A stretch of 64,000 bases of DNA. It comes from Bacteroidales bacterium UBA5382. Lineage in GTDB: Bacteria > Bacteroidota > Bacteroidia > Bacteroidales > Dysgonomonadaceae. The translations under genes and the position numbers were made by a program. Positions 34,747 to 41,640 of the stretch are shown in pieces. The stretch spans positions 39,651 through 103,650 of the forward strand of contig DHOU01000029.1 in NCBI GenBank assembly GCA_002409745.1, in the 5' to 3' direction. The notes under the pieces were generated by a model, which did not search any database, was not told the DNA's origin, and saw only the letters and a program-made list of their open reading frames with translations. Within the stretch, counting starts at the first letter, position 1, and the number at the start of each line of letters is the position of its first letter.

Positions 34747-35748
34747 TTATCGTTTATTGACTAACTTCAGGATGTACTTCTTAATCCTTTCCACATCGGG
34801 CAGCATGGCGCTTTCGAGAATGTGGTTATACGGCACGGGGATATCGTCGGCGGCCAAGCGCAGGATACGGTTGTCGAGATAATCGAAGGCATCGCTCTCG
34901 GCAATCAGCGCTGCCACCTCTCCGATGAATCCGCTTGTTTTGTGCGCGTCGTTCACGAGCAACACCCGTCCGGTTTTCTTTACCGATTCGAGCACGGCCT
35001 CTTTATCGAGCGGCGCCAATGTGCGCAAATCGACCACCTCCACGCTGACGCCTTCGGCCTCTTCCACTTCGTTGGCCGCTTGCATCACCCTTTCGAGCAT
35101 CCGGCCATAAGTAATGACCGAGACATCCTTTCCTTCTTTCTTGATATCGGCTTTTCCCAAGGGAAGTACGAACTCGGGATCGAGCGGCACTTCGCCCTTC
35201 ATATTGAACTGGGCTTTGTATTCGAGAAATATCACGGGATTATTATCGCGGATGGCGGCTTTGAGGATTCCTTTCACATCGGCCGGCGTACCCGGGGCAA
35301 CCACTTTCAGGCCGGGGATATGCGTAAACCAGGCTTCGAGCGATTGCGAATGCTGCGCAGCGGAACCTACGCCCGACCCCGCGGCACAGCGGAACACTAC
35401 GGGTATCTGCCCTTTTCCGCCGTACATATAACGTGTCTTGGCTGCCTGATTGACAATATTATCCATCATGTATACGATGAAATCCATGAAAGTGACATCC
35501 ACAATAGGCCGCATGCCCGTCATGGCCGCCCCGATAGCAGCTCCCGAAATGGCATTCTCCGAAATAGGCGTATCGCGCACGCGTTCCGGCCCGAACTCTT
35601 CAATCATCCCCACCGAAGTACCGAAGTCCCCGCCGAAGATGCCGACATCTTCTCCCATCAAAAATACATTCTCGTCGCGGCGCATCTCTTCCGACATCGC
35701 CAATATAATAGCGTCCCTTACGGACATTACTTTTGTTTCTTTTTCCAT
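34747..35748 (-). CDS. 2-oxoacid dehydrogenase E1 beta subunit
   Basis: 333 residues. Typical E1beta blocks: RDAIILAMSEEMRRDENVFLMGEDVG, FGPERVRDTPISENAISGAAIGAAMTGMRPI, and the C-terminal transketolase domain with VVDLRTLAPLDKEAV. With E1alpha it forms the thiamin-diphosphate decarboxylase of a pyruvate, acetoin or branched-chain dehydrogenase complex. The sequence does not settle which; pyruvate or acetoin type is most likely. Confidence 0.95.
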   Translation of the reverse strand: MEKETKVMSVRDAIILAMSEEMRRDENVFLMGEDVGIFGGDFGTSVGMIEEFGPERVRDTPISENAISGAAIGAAMTGMRPIVDVTFMDFIVYMMDNIVNQAAKTRYMYGGKGQIPVVFRCAAGSGVGSAAQHSQSLEAWFTHIPGLKVVAPGTPADVKGILKAAIRDNNPVIFLEYKAQFNMKGEVPLDPEFVLPLGKADIKKEGKDVSVITYGRMLERVMQAANEVEEAEGVSVEVVDLRTLAPLDKEAVLESVKKTGRVLLVNDAHKTSGFIGEVAALIAESDAFDYLDNRILRLAADDIPVPYNHILESAMLPDVERIKKYILKLVNKR

Positions 35749-35802
35749 ATCGATTGTATGTGATTGTTTTTATGTATGATTATATACGAACGTGCGCCGA
35801 CA

Positions 35803-36786
35803 TCAGGGTGCGAAAATATCTTCATAAGCCGACTCCAGGGAAGGCTCGGGACTATTCACCGCAAACTTTACGGATTCTTCCACCGCCTCTTTCGATTGTT
35901 TGTCGAGGTCGTTCAATTCTTTTTCGGTCGTAATTCCGCTTTCGGTAAGATAGCTTTTGAATTTCTCAATCGGATCTTTCTTTTTCCACTCATCCACTTC
36001 CGCCTTCGTCCGGTACTTGCCGGGATCGGAAGTGGAGTGCCCGTACCAACGGTACGTAAGACTTTCCACCAACACCGGCCCGTTACCGCTGCGCACATAG
36101 TCCACAATCTCCTCAAACTTTTCATATACATCCAACACGTTGTTGCCGTCCTCGATAAAATGGCCGGGGATTCCATAAGCGCTTGCCCGTTGATAGTTGT
36201 AATCGATGTTGATCACACTCTTTATGGGTGTACTGATACCATACAGATTGTTGATGGTATAGAAAATGACGGGCAGTTTCCACACCGACGCCATATTCAG
36301 CGTTTCGTGGAAAGTACCTTCATTACAGGCTCCGTCGCCGAAGAAACAAACGACAATGTTGTCGGTTTTCTTCATCTTCTGCGTCAGAGCGGCTCCGACA
36401 GCCATCCCCATACCGCCGCCAACAATACCGTTCGCACCGAGGTTTCCCTTGGCCAGGTCGGCGATATGCATCGATCCGCCTTTGCCCTTACACGTACCGG
36501 TGGCTTTACCCATGATTTCGGCCATCATTTCATTCAGGTCGATTTCCATGGCAATGGTTTGCCCGTGCCCGCGATGGTTGGATGTGATAAGGTCTCCTTC
36601 ACGGATAGCGGCGATAGCCCCTACGCTCGCCGCTTCTTCGCCCACCGAAAAGTGAGTCATCCCGGGAACCTTTCCCTTTTTCACCATCTGATTGACTTTA
36701 TTATCGAAGTTGCGTATATCGAGCATAAGTCTATGCATGTGCAGCAACTTTTCTTTTGAGAGATTTGTTCTTTTTGATTCCGCCAT
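35803..36786 (-). CDS. 2-oxoacid dehydrogenase E1 alpha subunit
   Basis: 327 residues. The thiamin-diphosphate motif GDGACNEG...NN is intact (from about residue 160), and HRGHGQTIA and GKGGSMHIAD match pyruvate/acetoin E1alpha. YRWYGHSTSDPGKYR is the usual phosphorylation-loop region. First gene of the operon; E1beta follows after 54 bp. Confidence 0.95.
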   Translation of the reverse strand: MAESKRTNLSKEKLLHMHRLMLDIRNFDNKVNQMVKKGKVPGMTHFSVGEEAASVGAIAAIREGDLITSNHRGHGQTIAMEIDLNEMMAEIMGKATGTCKGKGGSMHIADLAKGNLGANGIVGGGMGMAVGAALTQKMKKTDNIVVCFFGDGACNEGTFHETLNMASVWKLPVIFYTINNLYGISTPIKSVINIDYNYQRASAYGIPGHFIEDGNNVLDVYEKFEEIVDYVRSGNGPVLVESLTYRWYGHSTSDPGKYRTKAEVDEWKKKDPIEKFKSYLTESGITTEKELNDLDKQSKEAVEESVKFAVNSPEPSLESAYEDIFAP

Positions 36787-37101
36787 ATTTACACTTGGAT
36801 TATTGTCATTATTTATTGAAGTTTTAAAATCAATTATCTATTAGTAAAGTAACATTTATATTCTCCTATTTGTTTATCGACAGGCATTATTTTTATTGAA
36901 CTATAATCGATGCCATCAATAGTATTCCCTACCGTAAACAATCCGGCGCTTCTATTCGCAGGATGCTTTAACAGGAAAGCGGCAAGGCTGATAGAAGAAT
37001 AAATCGGTCTTAAAAAAACTCTTTATTGCCTTATTTGTTTTACATTTGCAAGAATAACAAACATCAGATGTATTTTAAGAACAAATAAAAACATTGATCT
37101 A
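36787..37101. other. Divergent gap between E1 alpha and SIMPL genes
   Basis: A TACATTTG box (37041-37048, plus) could serve the SIMPL gene. On the minus strand an open stretch (36834-37023) of about 60 codons without a start codon might be a gene remnant (GLFTVGNTIDGIDYSSIKIM), but it is not convincing. No clear promoter was found for E1alpha. Confidence 0.4.
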
Positions 37102-37803
37102 ATGAAAAATAGAATTATCGAAGCCGTTATTATCGCCTTTGGATTATTTCTTTTAGGCGCAAGCATCAAAAGTGGGATTAAACTATTTTCCCAACGCGAC
37201 CGGGTAGTGAATGTAAAGGGATTGGCCGAAAGGGAAATTCCGGCCGATAAAGTAATCTGGCCGTTGGCATATAAAGAAGTAGGCAACGACTTGGGTGTGC
37301 TTTACAACAATTTAAGCACCAAGAACCAAACCGTCAAGTCTTTTTTAATCGCTAACGGTATCAAAGAAGAGGAAATAAGCATCTCCGCTCCGCAAATCGT
37401 GGATATGGAGGCCGAACGATACGGCAATAACCAGTCGCCTTACCGTTACAATATCACCTCGGTCATCACGGTCAGTTCCGACAATGTCGATCAGGTTCGG
37501 AAACTAATCGGAGAACAAGGTGAGCTGCTGAAGCAAGGCATCGCCGTGGCAGGCGGCGATTATCAATACCAGGTGCAGTATTCATTTACCCAGCTCAACG
37601 ACATCAAACCGCAAATGATCGAAGAGGCGACTAAAAACGCACGCGAAGCCGCCGTTAAATTTGCGGAGGATTCCAACAGCAAACTCGGGAAGATAAAAAG
37701 CGCCAATCAGGGGCAGTTCTCTATTTCCGATCGCGACGCCAACACGCCCCATATTAAGAATGTACGGGTGGTGAGCACTATCGAATACTACTTAAAAGAT
37801 TAA
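37102..37803 (+). CDS. SIMPL (DUF541) domain protein, membrane anchored
   Basis: 233 residues. An N-terminal hydrophobic helix (IIEAVIIAFGLFLLGASI) is uncleaved or a signal anchor; the rest is a periplasmic SIMPL domain starting with VVNVKGLAEREIPADKVIW. Such proteins are linked to envelope stress in some bacteria, but the mechanism is unclear. It stands alone. Confidence 0.88.
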   Translation: MKNRIIEAVIIAFGLFLLGASIKSGIKLFSQRDRVVNVKGLAEREIPADKVIWPLAYKEVGNDLGVLYNNLSTKNQTVKSFLIANGIKEEEISISAPQIVDMEAERYGNNQSPYRYNITSVITVSSDNVDQVRKLIGEQGELLKQGIAVAGGDYQYQVQYSFTQLNDIKPQMIEEATKNAREAAVKFAEDSNSKLGKIKSANQGQFSISDRDANTPHIKNVRVVSTIEYYLKD

Positions 37804-37828
37804 AGGATTATGATCCATCGGTCGATGA

Positions 37829-37880
37829 TAAATGACAAATTACAAATTACAAATGACGAATTACAAATGATTAATTACGG
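37829..37880. repeat. AATTACAAATGAC-type repeat (family B), copy 1
   Basis: AAATGACAAATTACAAATTACAA words directly before the thiamin pyrophosphokinase start. Confidence 0.75.
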
Positions 37881-38492
37881 ATGACTGCGGTTATTATCGC
37901 CAACGGGAGTTATCCCCGTCATGCTATTCCGCTCGCCCATATCGAGCGGGCGGAGTTTATTGTGTGTTGCGACGGAGCGGCAGACGATTTTATCCGTCGC
38001 GGGGGGCGCCCCGATGCGATTGTAGGGGATTGTGACTCCATATCGCCTGAAAATAAAAACCGTTTTGCGAATATCCTTTTCAGGGAAAGCGAACAGGAAA
38101 CCAACGACCTTTCGAAAGCGGTGCGCTTCTGCGTGGCACGAGGAAAAACCGACTTAATCATTGTCGCCGCAACCGGTAAACGGGAAGATCATACGCTGGG
38201 AAATATCTCGTTATTGCTAGATTACAGGGCTACGGCAAACGTGAAAATGATTACGGACTACGGCACCTTTACGCCCATCGATACGTATACCGAATTCAGC
38301 AGTTTTCCCGGCCAAACCGTATCGATCTTTTCCTTCGATCCGCTTCCGCTCACATTCAGCGGACTGCTATATCCTGTTGAAAACCGCGTACTCACCAACT
38401 GGTGGCAAGGAACGCTTAATGCCTCAATCGGAACCGTTTTCTCCATAGACACACAAGGAAGGGTAGTTGTTTTTCAAGCGTTTCCAGAATGA
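37881..38492 (+). CDS. Thiamin pyrophosphokinase
   Basis: 203 residues. Converts thiamin to thiamin diphosphate, the cofactor of the E1 enzyme encoded nearby. Family motifs: CCDGAADDFI, AIVGDCDSI, QETNDLSKAV, AATGKREDHTLGN and the C-terminal half with GLLYPVEN and SIGTVFSI. The start at 37881 lies right at the end of the repeat tract, so the 5' region is unusual. Confidence 0.92.
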   Translation: MTAVIIANGSYPRHAIPLAHIERAEFIVCCDGAADDFIRRGGRPDAIVGDCDSISPENKNRFANILFRESEQETNDLSKAVRFCVARGKTDLIIVAATGKREDHTLGNISLLLDYRATANVKMITDYGTFTPIDTYTEFSSFPGQTVSIFSFDPLPLTFSGLLYPVENRVLTNWWQGTLNASIGTVFSIDTQGRVVVFQAFPE

Positions 38493-38509
38493 ATCTTGAA
38501 TCTTGAATC

Positions 38510-39229
38510 TTAAAACATCTCCCTGAGCACCTCCAACGATTTCAACGGGGGAAAATCATAAAGGTGTAATCGATAATAGGCCAGTAAATAATCGATAATG
38601 GTATTCCGGTCGTTTTTAGAGAGACGGAACAAATGCATGTTGGCGTAATTTATCCGGCGAATGAGCGTAAGGTCGGCGCTCAATGACTTGGAAAGATAAT
38701 GAGGATGTAACGGTTGCTTTTGCACGAACTCGCCATTCAACAGGTCGAAGTAAGCGCCCGTCCGGTACATGTCCATATTGGGATAAATCCCCATGCAGCG
38801 CGAAAGGCCGAAAAGAAAAGCCAAATGGAAATTAGCCACTCCATGGGTAGCGGCATGCAACGTTTCGACCGAATTTTCGAGATACGTAAAAAGCCATTCG
38901 TCCCGACCGGTTTCCCGTAATACACGCGACAAAAACTCCGACAGGAAAAACGAAATCGACCACTTCGTCATATCGGTGTCACCCTCATATACCGGAAGCC
39001 GGCATTCCACTTCCTTTAGTCGTTGTATATCGCGCAAAGGGACATGCTCCACCTGCATATCCAACATGCTGAGGGGATAAAAAAGGGATGCTTTTATTTT
39101 GGACTTCCGGCCTCTCTTGGGCACCAGGTAACTCACGCGCCCGAAGTCGCGGGTAAATACCTGCGAAATGGAATACGTATCGCTATACTTCGAGGTGCCT
39201 AAGACAATACCTTGTGTTTTGAAAAGCAT
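38510..39229 (-). CDS. recO: DNA repair protein RecO
   Basis: 239 residues from ATG at 39229 (MLFKTQGIVLGTSKYSDTY). A start at 39274 would lie upstream of the promoter box and is rejected. N-terminal OB fold with FGRVSYLVPKRGRKSKIKASLFYPLSMLDM is typical of Bacteroidetes RecO, which loads RecA with RecR in gap repair. The zinc cysteines of some RecO proteins are not seen. Confidence 0.93.
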   Translation of the reverse strand: MLFKTQGIVLGTSKYSDTYSISQVFTRDFGRVSYLVPKRGRKSKIKASLFYPLSMLDMQVEHVPLRDIQRLKEVECRLPVYEGDTDMTKWSISFFLSEFLSRVLRETGRDEWLFTYLENSVETLHAATHGVANFHLAFLFGLSRCMGIYPNMDMYRTGAYFDLLNGEFVQKQPLHPHYLSKSLSADLTLIRRINYANMHLFRLSKNDRNTIIDYLLAYYRLHLYDFPPLKSLEVLREMF

Positions 39230-39263
39230 CGTTGTGTGAATGTAAGAAACAGATCCTAATGCG

Positions 39264-39299
39264 CAAAAATACAAAAAACGCCCCGAAATACGGAGCGTT
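39264..39299 (-). terminator. rplS terminator overlapping the recO promoter
   Basis: Stem AACGCCCCG / CGGAGCGTT (39277-39299) is followed on the minus strand by TTTTTTG and then TATTTTTG (39264-39271), a perfect -7 box for recO. So the tail of one signal forms the head of the next. A second hairpin, GGGGC-TTC-GCCCC (39345-39357), lies right after the rplS stop. Confidence 0.75.
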
Positions 39300-39364
39300 C
39301 TCTTATAAGTTTTCGCGGAATATTCCGTGTCAAGCGCGGAATGACGGGGCTTCGCCCCATTCGC

Positions 39365-39715
39365 TTAATATACTTTCTTCTTGATGCGCGCTGCTTTTCC
39401 GCGTAATGCACGAAGATAATACAACTTCGCCCTGCGAACCTTTCCTTCGCTGTTCAGCGTGATACTATCAATGAAAGGAGAGTTCATCGGGAAGATACGT
39501 TCCACACCGATATTATCGGACATTTTCCTGACGGTAAAACGCTTGCCATCGCCATGACCGACAATCTTGATGACTACCCCACGATATTGCTGGATACGTT
39601 CTTTGCTACCTTCCACAATACGATAAGCAACGGTAATGGTGTCGCCGCTCTTAAACTTCGGGAACTCTTTCTTTGCCGGAGCAAAGGATTCTTCCGCTAT
39701 TTTAATTAAATCCAT
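39365..39715 (-). CDS. rplS: 50S ribosomal protein L19
   Basis: 116 residues. [31 protein letters not shown] and the C-terminal RRAKLYYLR are L19 hallmarks. It sits at the 30S-50S interface. In most bacteria it follows trmD; here it is alone with its own promoter. Confidence 0.97.
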   Translation of the reverse strand: MDLIKIAEESFAPAKKEFPKFKSGDTITVAYRIVEGSKERIQQYRGVVIKIVGHGDGKRFTVRKMSDNIGVERIFPMNSPFIDSITLNSEGKVRRAKLYYLRALRGKAARIKKKVY

Positions 39716-39803
39716 CTTATTATAAAGCTTTATGTTAATAATTAACCCTATCTGAACGTAATGTAACCGGTTCTTTTTCGGCAGAGATTACGCAAAGCGG
39801 GGA

Positions 39804-39811
39804 CAAAGGTA
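39804..39811 (-). promoter_or_regulatory. -7 box for rplS
   Basis: TACCTTTG on the minus strand, giving an untranslated leader of about 80 nt. Confidence 0.6.
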
Positions 39812-39956
39812 GGAATAAATCTTTAATTTACCATGCGGAACAGATTTTTATATTTATTTTTCGTTTTTTCGGCACATAAAAAACGAAAAAAGTGTATTTT
39901 TGGCTACGCTAAAAAGATTTCAAACGGTTTATAAATTTATTCTCACCTATTTTGTA

Positions 39957-40709
39957 ATGAAATTCAAAAGTATTTATCTCGTTCTTACAGCCTTGTGCCT
40001 GTTCTCCTGCAAACCTGCCTACCGGATTGCCGAGATGAAAGGAAGCATCGTGGAGATGAACGACTCGTTCGATGCTCCCCCCCACACGCAGATGCAATCG
40101 CTGGTGCAATCGTATAAAGTACGCCTCGACAAAGAAATGAACGAAGTTATCGGCACATCGGAGCAACTGATGGATTACGGCAGGCCGGAAAGTCTTCTCA
40201 CCAACCTCACCTCGGACGTGATGAAAGCGTATGCCGATGAGCACTTGCCGGACGGCGCCGATGTGGCGGTCATGAATGTACACGGACACCGGGCCACCAT
40301 GCCTAAAGGGCCCGTCACGATAGGTAATTTGTATGAGATTTATTCTTTCGATAATACGATCACCTACCTGGACTTGAAAGGGACTGACCTGAAAAAGATG
40401 TTCGACGCATACGCGCACATCGGCGGGGCAGGCATTTCGTCGAATGTGAAGCTGGTCATTCAGGATCGAAAAGTCAAAAGCGTCCTGATAGACGGAAAGC
40501 CTATCGACGACAACCGCTTGTATTCTATCGTAACGCTCGATTACCTGGCGGAAGGCAATGACCATATGGACGCTTTTCGCGACGCGAAGAAAAAAACGAA
40601 TAGCGGCATTACGCTGCGGGATATCATGATCGATTTCGTAAAAGAAAAAACCCGGCGCGGCGAAAGCATTTCCTCCCGGCTCGACGGACGCATCACGCTT
40701 ATCCCTTAA
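39957..40709 (+). CDS. 5'-nucleotidase C-terminal domain lipoprotein
   Basis: 250 residues from ATG at 39957. A lipoprotein signal with lipobox LFSC (Cys at about residue 17). The rest is the 5'-nucleotidase C-terminal domain (substrate-binding half of UshA-like enzymes): NLTSDVMKAYADEHL, GPVTIGNLYEIYSFDNTITYLDLKGTDLKKMF, VTLDYLAEGNDHM. The metal-binding half is encoded by the next gene, so the enzyme is split and in reverse domain order. A TATTTTTG box (39895-39902) lies upstream. Confidence 0.9.
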   Translation: MKFKSIYLVLTALCLFSCKPAYRIAEMKGSIVEMNDSFDAPPHTQMQSLVQSYKVRLDKEMNEVIGTSEQLMDYGRPESLLTNLTSDVMKAYADEHLPDGADVAVMNVHGHRATMPKGPVTIGNLYEIYSFDNTITYLDLKGTDLKKMFDAYAHIGGAGISSNVKLVIQDRKVKSVLIDGKPIDDNRLYSIVTLDYLAEGNDHMDAFRDAKKKTNSGITLRDIMIDFVKEKTRRGESISSRLDGRITLIP

Positions 40710-40723
40710 AATAAATATACATT

Positions 40724-41563
40724 ATGTCAACCCGATATAGATCCTTCTTTTTTATCGTATTCTTACTCTGTGCATCCGTTGCTTTCGGACAGAAACAGAT
40801 TGTCATTCTTCATACAAACGATACGCACAGCCGTATGGAACCCCTCCCCGGAACCGATAAAACCGCTCCCGGAAAGGGCGGGGCGGTACGCCGCGCATCG
40901 TATATGCAACAAATACGCAACGAAAACAAAGACGTGCTGCTCCTCGACGCCGGCGATTTTCTGCAAGGGACTCCTTATTTCAACATGTTCAAGGGCGAGG
41001 CGGAAGTAAAAGCCATGAACCTGCTCGGCTATGATGCCGCCACCATCGGCAATCATGAGTTCGATTACGGACTGGTAGTATTGGAACAGGTTGCCCGCCA
41101 AGCTCGCTTTCCGATCGTCAGCAGTAATTACGATTTCAGCGGCACCCCGTTGCAGGATCTGGTAAAACCGTTTATCATCCTCAAAAAAGCAGGTGTCAAG
41201 ATTGGCGTTATCGGCATCGACGTACAGCCCGAAGGACTTGTTTCCGCCGAAAACTATCAGGGCATGAAATATCGCCCGGCGATAGAAACCGCCAACCGGA
41301 TAGCCGAAAAACTCCGTAAACAGGATAAATGCGATATGGTGATATGTCTCTCTCATTTGGGATATCTCGATGATATAAAGTTGGCCGAAGCTTCCCGGAA
41401 CATCGACCTGATCATCGGCGGCCACAGCCATACCTATATGGCGCAACCGGATATCCGGAAGAATCTCGACGGGAAAGACGTCATGATCCATCAAACCAAT
41501 GGACGGGGGGTATACGTCGGCCGCATCGACGTATCCTTTGTTAAAGACAGGAAGATTAAATAA
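40724..41563 (+). CDS. 5'-nucleotidase/metallophosphatase N-terminal domain, exported
   Basis: 279 residues with signal peptide (FFFIVFLLCASVAFGQ). Dimetal site motifs of UshA-type enzymes: ILHTNDTHSR, LLDAGDFLQGTPYF, TIGNHEFDYG, CLSHLGY and IIGGHSHTY. It lacks the C-terminal nucleotide-binding domain, which the preceding gene supplies 14 bp upstream. Together they probably hydrolyse periplasmic nucleotides. Confidence 0.93.
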   Translation: MSTRYRSFFFIVFLLCASVAFGQKQIVILHTNDTHSRMEPLPGTDKTAPGKGGAVRRASYMQQIRNENKDVLLLDAGDFLQGTPYFNMFKGEAEVKAMNLLGYDAATIGNHEFDYGLVVLEQVARQARFPIVSSNYDFSGTPLQDLVKPFIILKKAGVKIGVIGIDVQPEGLVSAENYQGMKYRPAIETANRIAEKLRKQDKCDMVICLSHLGYLDDIKLAEASRNIDLIIGGHSHTYMAQPDIRKNLDGKDVMIHQTNGRGVYVGRIDVSFVKDRKIK

Positions 41564-41565
41564 TT

Positions 41566-41632
41566 CGCTAATATGCTAATATGCTAATGTGCTAATTCGC
41601 TAATTCGCTAATTCGCTAATTTGCTAATTAAT
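41566..41632. repeat. GCTAATATGCTAAT-type repeat (family D)
   Basis: Six or more copies of an 8- to 9-bp word GCTAATATG / GCTAATTC between the metallophosphatase and GH3 genes. Confidence 0.85.
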
Positions 41633-41640
41633 GACAATAA

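Noticed and set aside
34822-36759. Two long plus-strand frames over the E1 genes
   Set aside because: Antisense to well-supported E1 alpha and beta genes; low-complexity His/Arg-rich translations.
36834-37023. Open stretch of about 60 codons without start on the minus strand
   Set aside because: Could be a gene remnant, but no start codon and no family match; not strong enough to list as a pseudogene.
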